From: Erythroxylum novogranatense
Taxonomy: Eukaryota; Streptophyta; Magnoliopsida; Malpighiales; Erythroxylaceae
DNA length: 64,000 nucleotides
Assembly: GCA_029891385.1 (NCBI GenBank)
Contig: CM057231.1
Location: 64,959,103-65,023,102, forward strand
Reading direction: 5' to 3'
Notes under the pieces: generated by a model
Database searches by the model: none
Seen by the model: only the letters and a program-made list of their open reading frames with translations
What the model was told of the DNA's origin: nothing
Part shown: positions 11,498 to 23,695 of the stretch, piece by piece
Layout of the letters: each line of letters starts with the position of its first letter
How positions within the stretch are numbered: position 1 is the first letter of the stretch
Position numbers and translations under genes: made by a program

Positions 11498-13977
11498 ACC
11501 CAATTCATGCAATATACAAACAGATCACATTTATTTCACAATAATCCATTCAGAAGTGTCATATGACTATTCATATGGGCATAAAGCAATTTACTTTTCA
11601 CCCAATCAAAGACATTCAATAAAATGCATATGTAATGCGTATGTGACCCTTTTTCCAATTTATTACGTTGTTGTGATCGAGCACCTAAATTGTCCCAATA
11701 AGGGCGCATTAATCGGTGAGCCTGAGGCTCTGTGTCACTGTGGTCTCGAGGCCCAAATACGATGAGCTTTAAGCTCTCGGTGGCTGTTCCGGTCACAACT
11801 GTTAGTTACTGATCATATATTTATGCATGGAATGCATATGTCAAAATAAAACAAAGCCAACATCATAGTTGATCCCAAATTAACACATTCACACAAATGG
11901 TTCACAATCAATCACATTCAAATCACATATATCAAGTAAGGCACTCCTATGTCAGTATCTCCCAGTACATCGGACACCTTCGGTCCGGAATTCAGGCATA
12001 AACAAACGCAATGCCCACCATTATTCTCCACAGTGTTATAAGTGAGAAATTATAAACAATTAATAATTGAGGAACCATCTAGGTTACTTACCAAATAGCT
12101 TCCGAGCTAATGTCAGGAAGTCTCGGCAACATCCGTGGGATGACGTTCCAACTGTGCCTCTATAACCAGCAAAATAATTACACATTAACAAATGTATATT
12201 CAGAAATATCAATCAATGCACATGGAACAATTAAAACGTGTACAATGCATGTTCATGACATTCCCGGTACCATTCTATAATTCACATCACAAAATATTTC
12301 TCTATGTCTTAGGAACCCATAAACACCATAATTACTCAATTTGGACCTCTATAGTTCCGGATATTGCCAAAATTTAATCAATTCTCTCACCTGGATTCAA
12401 TCCCTAAATCTCAATTAAAACCCACAAAGTCCACAATTCTACATGGAGAGGTAGATAATTTTCTTATGAATCCGACGCCTCGAGAATCAGGTCAATCGGA
12501 GGTCGGATGACGAAGATATAAGCAAAAGAAGCTTTCGGACAAAACAAAAGATAAGAGAGTTTGCACTTATTTCCCTCTCTTCCACTATCTGAATTTCTAA
12601 CACGCATAACTCTTTACACACTTATCCAAAAATTACAAACAAGATCTCATTGGAAATATAACAAGAAACCCTACAAGTTCTATGAAGGACTCACAAACCA
12701 ATCTCACCTCTAAGGGTGCCAAAAACTACTTCAAAGTTACTGCCCATAAAATGACCTTATGAACAGTAACTGTGTTCTTCCAATCCTCATAACTTCTTAC
12801 TCATAACTCCAAATAAGGTACATTATATACCATTAGAAATATCTAAACATTTTCTACAATCTTCAAGAAGACCCCCAATCCAATTCAATCTCTAAGATGG
12901 TCAAAAACCCAAACAAAGTTTCTGCCCAATGAAACAGTAAAACTACCATACGAACAATAACTGTACTCTACTAAAAAAATCCTATCCTTCCATTCCTTAT
13001 GCCAAAAATTACAGGTTTTATTCCAAAAGAAAGATCAAAACATGTTGTACAAGTTTCATGAATAACTTGGAAGCAAATTCAATCTCTAAACAAAACAATT
13101 TCTCAATCAAAGTTTCTGCCCAGATCTGTCATCCTCAATAGCAACACATTCTTCCAAAATTCATAAATTTCCAACCCATTGTCGAAAAATTACATACCAT
13201 ATAGAAATAAAAAGTACAGACAATATACTACAATTCTCAAGAAGGACATAAAAGTAAATTACCATTCAAACTAGGTCAAATCCTCTTATTAAGGTGGTTG
13301 TCCTGTTAGGGTTTAAGAAAACAGCCTTTAACCTAAACTATAACAAAACTTTATAAATTTATATCTAACAATCCTTACATTCAAAATTCGCATAAAATAC
13401 CTCATTAGAAAGATACAACAATCCTATACAACTTTTCAGAATGTCACTTGAGCCAATTTCACTCTTAACAGCCTCAAATAATTATCAGAACACAGAAAGC
13501 ACAAAACCTATGCACTTAGAGTCACTTACACACAAAACACATTTTCAGCTAAATGACTGTCTGAATATTAACACACCATAACTTTCAACGTAAAAATCAA
13601 AAAAAATCATACTTAGTGGAGTTAGAAATCTAACACAAAAATCTTCAACTTTCATGAAGACTAAATTAGCAAATTCAATCCAAATCAACCTAAAACAAAT
13701 CATCAAAGTTTCAGGTCTCAAGGTTCGGATTACTGTTCCTACAGCACCTACAACTAACTTTTCATGCCAAATTTAAAACCCTTAAAGCCATAATTGGACA
13801 AAACTTCCTTCATATGAAATCTATCCATACTTCTTAAGTTTAATTTAAGTCAAAGTTCATCTCCATAGGACAACCATGTCAAAAGTTATGAGCAAAAATC
13901 TAAAACCTACACAAAGTAACATTTTCCAGAATTCATATCCATGATAAGGAAGAACTTAAGGTAGAAGAGAAGAGTAT

Positions 13978-14219
13978 AAACTTAAAGGAAAGAGGAAACC
14001 AACAAAGGAAGAAGGAAGGAGGGAAGGAAGCTACGGTGGAAGGAGAAAATAAGCTTTCAAAGTGATTTTTTTTATGTTTCAAGGAGAAGAATCGTGGGAA
14101 ACTTAAGGGAAAGAGGAAACCAACAAAGGAAGAAGGAAGGAGGGAAGGAAGCTATGGTGGAAGGAGAAAATAAGCTTTCAAAGTGATTTTTTTTATGTTT
14201 CAAGGAGAAGAATCGTGGA
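13978..14219. repeat. 121-bp tandem duplication in G2 left LTR
   Basis: Two adjacent copies of a 121-bp unit that starts AAACTTAA(A/G)GGAAAGAGG and ends GAGAAGAATCGTGG. They are nearly identical. The right LTR has a single copy (about 21508-21630), so the duplication arose after insertion. Confidence 0.85.
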
Positions 14220-14781
14220 ATACAAGCCCTTCCTAGGTTATTTAAATAACCCTTAAGCCTAAGAATAGATAGGCAAATGACATGTGTCACTTGCCACTTG
14301 TCCTCTTCTTAGACACTCCTTAGGTTCTTTCTCCTTTCAATTCAATTTCTAGTCCAATTTGTCTCCAAATTCCAATAGCTCAAAGTTCATAATTCCTAAA
14401 ATCATATGTCTCATAGTCCAGTACCATTGGACAATCATTTTCAGTACTGAAAGTCCACTCAATCTGCCACTTGGCAATTTTTTCAGTCCGGACATTTTCT
14501 CCAAAAAAATCCAGAAAAGTTTCTAAAATTTCCTAAAAATGTAAAATACACATAAATCACTCCAATTCAATTTTTCAAACACAATTAACATATTTTTCAC
14601 AATAAACACATATGCCGGGAAATGTTATGAATGCATGTACAAATCATGTGCATGTGCAAAAATTACCATTCATATCTATATAGAGGCTATATGATGCATG
14701 AACATACCGAGGTATATTTACACTCGCCTAACCCGTCCCAAATGACCAATTTACCCTTCCCATCGGTGATGGGATGTTACA

Positions 14782-14794
14782 ATTTTCCCCTCCT
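14782..14794 (-). other. Polypurine tract of G2
   Basis: On the minus strand AGGAGGGGAAAAT lies immediately before the 3' LTR. It is the expected primer for plus-strand DNA synthesis. The pol reading frame ends just upstream. Confidence 0.75.
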
Positions 14795-15223
14795 AATAAA
14801 AATTTCGTCCCCGAAATTATTACCTGCTTGGTTGAACAGGTGAGGATACTGTCTCCTCATATGCTCCTCGATCTCCCAAGTTGCTTCCTCAGTTGAGTGG
14901 TTCCTCCATTGGACTTTCTCCAATGGGATAACCCTGTTCCTCAACTGTTTAACCCTTGATCCTACAATCTGGATCGACTCCTCAACATAGCTCAAATTGC
15001 TAGCTACCTCAATTTCCTGAGCCGATATCACATGTGTCAGATCCGACCGATACCTCCGGAGCATACTCACATGGAAGACATTGTGCAACTGAGACATCTC
15101 ACTCGGTAAGGCCAGCTTATAGGCCAAAGGTCCTATACGCTCAATGATCTCATATGGACCAATGTACCTAGGGCTTAACTTACCCTTTTTCCCGAATCTC
15201 AGTACTCCTCTCCACGGTGACAC
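14785..15223 (-). pseudogene. G2 integrase C-terminus and chromodomain
   Basis: Open on the minus strand from 15223. It shows the GPY/F-type module (GKLSPRYIGPYEIIERIGPLAYKL, split here by the reading limit), the LHNVFHVSMLRRY segment and a chromodomain-like tail (VKQLRNRVIPLEKVQWRNH, EEATWEIEEHMRRQYP). It ends near NNFGDEIFIRRGKL next to the polypurine tract. In chromoviruses this tail guides integration to chromatin. A TGA at 15224-15226 separates it from the rest of the integrase. Confidence 0.85.
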
Positions 15224-16156
15224 TCAGAGGAAGACCCTATCTCCAACATTATATTCCATCTCCCTCCTATGCTGATCCATATAACTCTTCTGTCTATCCT
15301 GAGCCGCTTTTATTCGGTTCCGGATCAATTTTACCTTATCCACTGTATCCTGAATCAGCTCTGGCCCCTCAATCATCCTCTCACCCTCTTCATCCCAATA
15401 CAGAGGCGATCGACACTGTCTCCCATATAAAGCCTCATATGGTGCCATTCCGATGCTACTATGATAATGATTATTATATGCAAACTCAATCAGGGCCAAA
15501 TACTGGTCCCATGCTCCTCTAAACTCCAATACACATGCCCGAAGCATATCCTCAACAGTCTTAATCGTCCTCTCACTCTGCCCATCTGTCTGAGGATGAA
15601 ATGATGTACTAAAGTTCAACCTGGTACCCATAGCAGACTGCAAACTCTTCCAAAACCTCGAAGTAAATTTGGGATCCCGGTCTGATCAAGAGAATTGTTC
15701 TCCCTCACTGGTAAGAAATGGGCCAATTTAGTTAACTGGTCCACTACGACCTAGATAGCATCATGCTGCCTCGGCGTCCTAGGCAACCCCATAATGAAAT
15801 CTGTAGTAATTCGTTCCCATTTCCACTCAAGAATAGGCAACAAATGAAGCTTCCCCACTGGAGCCTGGTGCTCAGCCTTAACCTACTGGCACGTCATACA
15901 CCTGGAGACATATTCTGCCACTTGTTTCTTCATGTCAGGCCACCAGAAATGTTGCTTAAGAGTGTTATACATCTTGGTAGTACCAGCATGCATAGCATAG
16001 GTTATGCGCTTCCTCCAGAATCTCTCGTCTCAACTCATCCACATCAGGCACACATAACCTCTGCCCCATCCATAATGTCCCATCCCTCACTTCGAATTCA
16101 GAACCCGAATCAGACTTCACTTTCTCAATCAATTTCACCAAAATAGGATCCTTGTC
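15224..16156 (-). pseudogene. G2 integrase zinc-binding and catalytic core
   Basis: From 16156 downward the reading passes an H2C2-like region and KQHFWWPDMKK, then ITTDFIMGLPRTPRQHDAI and DRDPKF-type sequence. An open frame 15643-15224 follows, with [20 protein letters not shown] holding the catalytic Glu. Breaks: TAG at 15883-15885 after the CMTCQ motif, TAG at 15751-15753 where a Trp codon is usual, and a frameshift near 15685 around the second Asp. The enzyme would insert element DNA; this copy cannot. Confidence 0.85.
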
Positions 16157-16504
16157 CTAAACTCTCCTGATCCTGTCATGTAGCATCGGTCTGAGCTTCA
16201 GAGTGGCTACTAAAGCTCCATCCTGCTCTAGATTCATCTGCACATTCAAAGCTTTCAACTGAATCAAATTAGGCAATCTCAATACCCGAATCTGAGCTGC
16301 ACTGATGTGAGACTTCCTACTCAACGCATCTGCCACCACATTAGCTTTCCCTGGGTGGTACTCAATTGTGCAATCATAATCCTTCAGCAGCTCAATCCAT
16401 CTCCTCTGCCTCAAATTTAACTCTCTCTGACTTAGCAGATACCTCAAACTCTTATGATCATTGTAAATCTGAAATGTCTCACCATATAAGTAGTGTCTCC
16501 AAAT
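16157..16504 (-). pseudogene. G2 RNase H, C-terminal part
   Basis: The frame 16447-16157 carries [20 protein letters not shown] and [13 protein letters not shown], the standard end of Ty3/Gypsy RNase H, followed by a linker. It is out of frame with the RT/RNase H N-terminal part, which ends at 16505. A stop at 16157 cuts it from the integrase. Confidence 0.85.
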
Positions 16505-17764
16505 TTACAGGGAAAAGACAACTGCAGCTAACTCCAAATCATGCATTGGATAATTTACCTCATGAGACCCCAACTGTCTCGACGCATAGGCAATCACTCT
16601 GCCATACTGCATCAAAACACATCCCAAACCCTGATGGGAAGCATCACTATACACCTCATAACCTCCAGTCCCAGATGGAATAGCTAACACCGGTGCAGTG
16701 GTCAACCGATGTTTCAGCTTCTCAAATCTCTTCTGGCACTTCTCAGTCCATCTGAATGGTGCATTCTTCCTCAGAAGTTTTATCAAAGGGGCTGAAATCA
16801 ATGAAAACCCCTCGACAAACCTCTGGTAATAACCGGCCAATCCTAGGAAACTCCGAATCTCAAACACATTCCTAGGAGCTTCCCACTTCATTACTGCCTC
16901 AATCTTAGTAGGATCGACCTGAATGCCCTCTCCAGTCACTATGTGGCCCAGAAACACTACCTCATCCAGCCAAAATTGACACTTATTGAATTTGGCATAT
17001 AGTTGTTTCTCCCTCATAAGCTGTAAAACCACCCTCAAATGCTCAGCATGCTCCTGTCTACTCCTCGAATACACCAATATGTCATCAATGAACACAATGA
17101 CAAACTGATCTAGGTAGGGCTGAAAGACCTTATTCATCAAGGCCATAAAAGCTGTCGAGGCATTAGTTAACCCGAACGGCATCACCAGAAACTCAAAATG
17201 CCCATACCTGCTCCTGAAGGCACTCTTAGGCGCATCAACCTCTGCTATCTTCAGCTGATAATACCCTGACCTCATATCCAGTTTAGTGAACACCTGAGCT
17301 CCCTGCAACTGATCAAACAAGTCATCGATCCTAGGCAGTTGATACTTATTCTTCATTGTCACCCGATTCAGCTGCCTGTAATCGATGCACAATCTCAGAG
17401 TCCCATCCTTCTTCTTCACAAACAATACTAGAGCTCCCTAAGGTGAGACACTGGGCCTGATAAATCCTTTCTCCAGTAACTCCTGCAACTGAACCTTTAG
17501 CTCCCTCAGTTCCACAGTTGCCATCCTATATGGAGGTATAGATATAGGAGCAGTACCTGGAACGAGGTCAATGGTAAACTCTATCTCCCGATCCGGCGGT
17601 AAACCCGGTAACTCATCAGGAAATACATCTGAAAATTCCCTAACCACGGGAATGTCCTGCAGCCTTTGCTCGACTCTCGTGTCAATGACATGGGCCAGAT
17701 AGGCCTCACATCCTCCCTGCATCAATCTCAGGGCATTAAGGAAAGAGATCATCCTGGCTGGCAC
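16505..17764 (-). pseudogene. G2 reverse transcriptase and RNase H N-terminus
   Basis: Two frames, 17764-17438 and 17425-16505, separated by one TAG at 17438-17440 where SVSPWGA usually has Trp. RT motifs are complete: [25 protein letters not shown] (first Asp), [22 protein letters not shown] (FIDD catalytic pair) and [14 protein letters not shown]. RNase H begins with [13 protein letters not shown] and continues to [14 protein letters not shown]. Among the best preserved pol segments here. Family role: copying element RNA to DNA in cytoplasmic particles. Confidence 0.92.
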
Positions 17765-17779
17765 TGCCTGACTAACTCC

Positions 17780-18130
17780 TCAGAACACTGCTCTAGGTTG
17801 ACCAGGAGACTCTAAGACAACCTCCTTGGTATAGCAGTCCATAATGGCCCTATGGGCAGTAAGCCAATCCATACCTAGAATCACATCGATCTCTCTCAAA
17901 GGTAACACTATAAGGTCTACTCTCAACACTGCTTGATCGATCTGGATCGAGCACCCCTTGCAGACCTGTCCCAATGCAGTAGTACTACCTAGAGATGTAC
18001 TCACCTCTAGCCCATATTGTAACATCTCCCTATCCTCATGCAATCTACATGCCAAATGCGGTGCAACAAAAGAATGTGTGGATCCTGGATCCAACAGTGC
18101 AAATGCTTCAATATCAGAAATAAGAAGCAT
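17780..18130 (-). pseudogene. G2 retropepsin-like protease
   Basis: Frame with AFALLDPGSTHSFVAPHLA (active-site D-P-G-S-T, the usual Tekay/Del variant), CKGCSIQID, LIVLPLREIDVILGMDWL and HRAIMDCYTKEV. It is the single-domain aspartic protease that matures gag-pol. It lies between the gag zinc knuckles and the RT, and a stop/frame change at 17765-17780 separates it from RT. An identical layout begins in G6 at the right edge. Confidence 0.88.
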
Positions 18131-18315
18131 ACCACCTTACATCATCTGAGAATCTGGGCCTCCCGCCTAGTCATGGCGTAGACTGGCACGACTCGTGTCG
18201 GCCGCCCGACCCTCGATCGACAAAGGATCCCTCAGCTCTTCCTCGGCCTCTACCTCAGCCCCTCTACCCGGATCCACCACCTCTACTCACATGACCGTGG
18301 TATTGTTTGCCGATC

Positions 18316-19290
18316 TCACACTAACCACGATCGAGCTCCCACAAGAAGGTGGCAATCCTCGATCCGATGATCCATGGAGCCGCATTTAAGGCAAGCTCCA
18401 GTCAATCGCCAACACTCCCCACTATGCCTCTTGTCACAATGCTTACAAACTGGGGGAATCTGCCCTGCACCTCTACCACTACCACTGCCAGTCTGAACAA
18501 ATCTCCCTCTCTGCCCATATCCAGACTGTCTAGACCCTTCAGATGACCTGAAAGTCCTGCTCTGGCGTTTGCTAAAACCTCTACCAAAACTGCCCTGACT
18601 CTCACTCGGTCTCTTCCCCCTGGACCCCTGACCCATCTCTGCCTGTCTCTGTCTCATAAGCTGCTCAACTCTCACCGCAGCAGCTCTAAGCTCAATGAAG
18701 GTACTCATATCAGATCGGGCCAATCTGGTGCGAATCTCCATATTGAGACCATGCTCAAATCTCCGGCACCTATCAGCCTCATTCGAGATTCAAGCAGTAG
18801 CATAACCATGAGCTCGTTGAACCTCACCTCATACTCTGCCACAGTCATCCTACCCTGTCTCAGCTCCAAAAACTCTTGCATCTTTATCTCCAGATACACC
18901 TTGGGCATATAATTATTTTTAAAAGCCCTCAGGAAATCCTCCCATGTCAGTGGGCACGGCCTGGTGGTATTGCCAGGGACAGTCTTCCACCACTGGTAAG
19001 CCGGGCCCTGCAGAAAAGAGACTGCATAATCAAAGCGCTCATCTGAATCACAATCCATCTGGTCGAAGACTCTCTCGATCGCTCCACCACCCTCACCTCG
19101 GCAGGGTTTGTCTTGCCATAGAAATCTCACCCCCATGCTGCGCGATCATTCATATCTCCTCTCCCGTCTCACGGGAACTCTGGGAGGTAGCTCCTCAGAT
19201 CGAGGCACCGAGGACTCTCTACTAGCTCCGACTGATCCCTGGTCAGCTGGTTGATCAATATGATCACCAAGAACAGATGACCTATAACAA
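18316..19290 (-). pseudogene. G2 gag with zinc knuckles
   Basis: Capsid core in 19136-18705 (RVFDQMDCDSDERFDYAVSF, YQWWKTVPGNTTRPCPLTW, FLRAFKNNYMPKVYLEIK) and nucleocapsid in 18741-18316. Two metal-binding motifs are visible: CKHCDKRHSGEC and CLKCGSMDHRIEDC (CX2CX4HX4C). Frames change near 19080 and at 18705-18790. The N-terminal RESSVPRSEELPP segment lies upstream, after a TTGTTATAGGTCATC splice-acceptor-like stretch (19278-19294). It would form the particle shell and bind RNA. Confidence 0.88.
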
Positions 19291-19371
19291 AACAATAATC
19301 CCGATTAGTTTCTACATTTCTCACAATATTCAAGCCTAAAATTTGACTAGTTCCAACAGATGCTAAACCAT

Positions 19372-19383
19372 GCTCTGATACCA
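19372..19383 (-). other. Primer-binding site, initiator Met tRNA (G2)
   Basis: Minus-strand TGGTATCAGAGC, 6 bases from the LTR end at 19390. Same primer type as G1, G3 and G5. Confidence 0.85.
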
Positions 19384-19389
19384 CGTAAA

Positions 19390-22189
19390 TGTACCACCCC
19401 GTAACTATAGGGTATACACCGGGACGCCCGTAGGTCATCCCGATACATATCCTACGAAAAGGGTGCGCTACGAGCAATCACTAACACTTCATATGGCATC
19501 AATAATCATAAAGCATCAATATGAAAATCTCTATTTTTTTTGAAACCATAAATTTTTCTCATTTCATATCATCAAAAGCAGTAATTTACATAACTAACAG
19601 TTTTTCCTTGTCTGTACATTACTCCAAAAAGGAAATCAAATACAAAAAAACCCTAACTAGGTCATCCCTCAAAAAGTGCCAGCTGACTGACCTGTGATCC
19701 ATGACTTCTCTTGCCAACTCGATCTACACGGCAGGAAAAGTATCTCTGGAGCTACGAGTCTACTCTCTCGGTCCTGAAAAATAATTTGCAATTTTGGGTG
19801 AGTATCTCAGTGAGGAACCATCATCGATGGTTCACCCAATTCAAGCAATATACAAACAGATCACATTTATTTCACAATAATCCATTCAAAAGTGCCACGT
19901 GACTATTCACGTGGGCATAAAGCAATTTACTTTTCACCCAATCAAAGACATTCAATCAAATGCATATGTAATGCGTATGTGACCCTTTTTCCAATTTATT
20001 ACGTTGTTGTGACTGAGCGCCTAAACTGTCCCAATAAGGGCGCATTAATCGATGAGCCTGAGGCTTTGTGTCACTGTGGGCTCGAGGTCCAAATACGTTG
20101 AGCTTTAAGCTCTCGGTGGCTGCTCCGGTCACAACTGTCAGTTACTGATCATACATTTATGCATGGAATGCATATGTCAAAATAAAACAAAGCCAACATC
20201 ATAGTTGATCCCAAATTAACACATTCACACAAATGGTTCACAATCAATCACATTCAAATCACATATATCAAGTAAGGCACTCCTATGTCAGTATCTCCCA
20301 GTACATCGGACACCTTCCGTCCGGAATTCTGGCATAAACAAACGCAACGCCCACCATTATTCTCCACAGTATTATAAGTGCGAAATTATAAACAATTAAT
20401 AGTTGAGGAACCATCTAGGTTACTCACCAAATAGCTTCCGAGCTAATGTCGGGTAGTCTCGGCAACGTCCGTGGGATGTCATTCAAACTGTGCCTCTATA
20501 ACCAGCAAAATAATTACAAATTAAAAAATGTATATTCAGAAATATCAATCAATGCACATGGAACAATTAAAACGTGTACAATGCACACCATAACTTACAC
20601 ACAAAACACATTTTCAGCTGAATGACTATCTGAACATTAACACACCATAACTTTCAGCGTACAAATCAAAAAAATTCATACTTAGTGGCGTTAGAAAGCT
20701 AACACAAAAATCTTCAACTATCATGAAGACCAAATTAGCAAATTGAATCCAACTCAACCTAAAACAAATCATCAAAGTTTCAGGTCTCAAGGTTCGGATT
20801 ACTATTCCTACAGCACCTACAACTCACTTTTCATGCCAAATTTAAAACCCTTAAAGCCATAATTGGACAAAACTTCCTTCATATGAAATCTAGCCATACT
20901 TCTTAAGTTTAATTTAAGTTAAAGTTCATCTCCATAGGACAACCATGTCAAAAGTTATGAGCAAAAATCTGAAACCTACACAAAGTAACATTTTCAAGAA
21001 TTCATATCCAACTCAACTCCTTTCATTCCATTACTATACCTACATCATTAAGAATCCATTTGAACCTCTAATTAAGCCATAAGTTCATCACGCATTTACT
21101 TGAGTAATCAATCACAATTTGGCAGCACACATACAAAATTTTCTTCCCTAGATATCCATTCATCTACCATTATTCAAACATCAAATCCAATCAAAAACCA
21201 ATTCAAAACATAGTCATCATTCATCCTCACACAAACAAACACTCATACCCAAACAATCCTAACTTAAGCTTTATGAAATTTATGCACAATTAATCACAAT
21301 AAATGCTTCTAATAACCAAATGAAAGAATACAGCATAAGTTCTCACCTAAATAAACTCCAAGCTTTAAATGCTCCAAACTTTTTCCAAATCTCTACCTTC
21401 CTCCCTACACCACACAATCATCCACTCACACACACAACACTCACCATCACAAGGCTTAAGCTTGGATACATGATAAGGAAGAACTTAAGGTAGAAGAGAA
21501 GAGTAGAAACTTAAGGGAAAGAGGAAACCAACAAAGGAAGAAGGAAGGAGGGAAGGAAGCTACGGTGGAAGGAGAAAATAAGCTTTCAAAGTGATTTTTT
21601 TTATGTTTCAAGGAGAAGAATCGTGGAATACAAGCCCTTCCTAGGTTATTTAAATAACCCTTAAGCCTAAGAATAGATAGGCAAGTGACATGTGTCACTT
21701 GCCACTTGTCCTCTTCTTAGACCCTCCTTAGGTTCTTTCTTCTTTCAATTCAATTTCTAGTCCAATTTGTCTCTAAATTCTAATGGCTCAAAGTTCATAA
21801 TTCCTAAAATCATATGTCTCATAGTCCAGTACCATTGGACAGTCATTTTCAGTACCGAAAGTCCACTCAGTCTGCCACTTGGCAATTTTTCCAGTCCGGA
21901 CATTTTCTCCAAAAAAATCCAGAAAAGTTTCTAAAATTCCCTAAAAATGTAAAATACACATAAATCACTCCAATTCAATTTTTCAAACATAATTAACATA
22001 TTTTTCACAATAAACACATATGCCGGGAAATGTCATGAATACATGTACAAATCATGTGCATGTGTAAAAATTACCATTCATATCTATATAGAGGTTATAT
22101 GATGCATGAACATACTGAGGTATATTTACACTCTCCTAACCAGTCCCAAATGACCAATTTACCCTTCCCATCGGTGATGGGATGTTACA
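19390..22189 (-). repeat. G2 5' LTR (2.8 kb)
   Basis: Minus strand TGTAACATCCCATCACC at 22189 to GGGTGGTACA at 19390. Colinear with 11048-14781, but with a ~1.27 kb deletion near 20585 and an extra ~460 bp at 21000-21470. TATA-like TTATTTAAATAA at about 21647. The two LTRs have diverged enough for an old insertion. Confidence 0.87.
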
Positions 22190-22669
22190 AATATAAATCC
22201 GAACTTTGCCCCTAAAGTTCGAAGATGAATTTTCCATTCATACTCCAACACTGCACCCAATTCTTAGCTTCATGACAAATTTTGGGATTCTTAAAGATAG
22301 AATTGAAATTCGATGTCTTCATATGAAATGTAGCCATATATCTCTATTTTAATCCAAATAAAAAATCATCTCATTTGGGCAAATAGAGAAAACGTTGTGG
22401 CTAAAAGACTGAAGCATACTCAGGGAACATTTTCCAGAACAACTCTTTATTGCAAAATCTTTCCTTACACAACTCATACCAAAATCTCTTATTCACCAAA
22501 AACACCGTAGTAAATATTGAATCTATCCACATTTCTCATTCCCTACTTTACTCTTGTCTATCATTTCTTGCTTCAAGAACTTTCATTTATTTGTTCTTAA
22601 CTCATGACTAATCACCAAAATTTTTTATTCAATAGTTCTAATCTTTCACGAAAAGTTCAGGGTCCAACA
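22190..22669 (-). repeat. G3 3' LTR, proximal fragment
   Basis: Matches 27373-27856 closely. On the minus strand it starts TGTTGGACCCTGAACTTTTC at 22669, directly after the polypurine-like GAGGGGGAGAAT. At 22190 it is interrupted by G2 and continues at 11047. Confidence 0.85.
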
Positions 22670-23695
22670 ATTCTCCCCCTCTAAAAAAAATTCGTCCTTG
22701 AAATTATTACGTGACTGGTCTCCTCATATAAAAAATAATGTCACCCCAAATTCAAGAGTCCAAACCTAGTTAGATACTTTACATCCAACATAATGCATAC
22801 ACTCTCAGTAGCATATTCTACATTTCATGGTGGAGTTTCAATCAGGAATAAGACTCCAATACTCACTTTCGAATCATTTCATAATAATTTCTGATTTGTT
22901 TCTTCATTGATCATTCCTAATATAACATTATCTAATTTGCTTAATCTAATTCAGTTAAATTCTTCTCCGAAAAAGATTTCTTGCTACAATCGTCCATGCT
23001 TTTTAATCATACTATCTCTATCAATCAACTGTTATCATTTGCATATTATCAAATTCATCCCATTCTATCCAGAGATTTATTTCCTACAATCACCAATTTA
23101 TATCTTACACAAATGATGCTTTGATTTCCCTTCTAATATATCCTCATTTCTGTCTCATTTTCCTATTGTCTTCTTTTTAATCTTCCATATGCATGTCCTC
23201 AATCAATTCCAAATCATTGATCCCTAATCATCATGACATTCTGATTTTCTATCACAGACATATTCTTAATGCTAAGTCATAACTGTTGTCACATCAATTA
23301 AACAATCATGTTCAATTCCTAGTTCAACCTTTCAATTCCTCTTTACTTGTACTCCTTAAATCTTGTCATTTTCACCTATGCCTCGATTTCTTTCTCAGTG
23401 AAATCAAGAAAACCTTTTTCCGATACATATCAATTCAGATACATATCCACAACAGGATTTTGTCACCCTATTTGTTGATATAACCACAAATACTAAACCT
23501 GTGTCTAACAAATAAGACTACGCCATGTTTCTTATTGCTAAATATCTACAAACTTTCCTTACCATACACTCTATCAAGACACTATTCTTCTTACTAATTC
23601 TATTGGCCTTAACTATTAACAATCGCTCTTGCGATTGACACCTATTCGAAGGTTGCTCAATGTAAGATCCTAATACTGGGCTCTGATACCACTCA
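22670..23695 (-). mobile_element. G3 internal domain, about 1 kb, non-coding
   Basis: The whole interior between primer-binding site (23680-23691) and polypurine tract (22670-22690 region) is only ~1 kb and has no gag or pol frame. Its 3' end still reads like the end of a Tekay-type pol gene (AATTTCAAGGACGAATTT followed by AGAGGGGGAGAAT). With 4.2 kb LTRs on both sides, G3 appears to be a non-autonomous element that would depend on proteins of a relative. Confidence 0.7.
23680..23691 (-). other. Primer-binding site, initiator Met tRNA (G3)
   Basis: Minus-strand TGGTATCAGAGC next to the LTR end at ~23696. Confirms orientation and the short internal domain. Confidence 0.8.

Larger units (their letters stand above)
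11048..14781 (-). repeat. G2 3' LTR (3.7 kb)
   Basis: On the minus strand it starts TGTAACATCCCATCACCGATGG at 14781 and ends GGGGGTGCTATA at 11048 (terminal TACA decayed to TATA). It matches 19390-22189 except for three large differences: a 121-bp tandem duplication here, about 1.27 kb here (12250-13522) absent from the other copy, and about 0.46 kb of the other copy (21000-21470) absent here. Contains a TTATTTAAATAA TATA-like site near 14238. Confidence 0.85.
11048..22189 (-). mobile_element. G2: Tekay/Del chromovirus Gypsy element
   Basis: A full-structure minus-strand element of about 11.1 kb: 5' LTR 19390-22189, primer-binding site 19372-19383, gag, protease, RT, RNase H, integrase with C-terminal chromodomain, polypurine tract, 3' LTR 11048-14781. 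Order gag-PR-RT-RH-INT and the chromodomain place it in the Tekay/Del chromoviruses. All genes carry stops or frameshifts, so it is dead. It is inserted in the G3 3' LTR. Confidence 0.9.
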
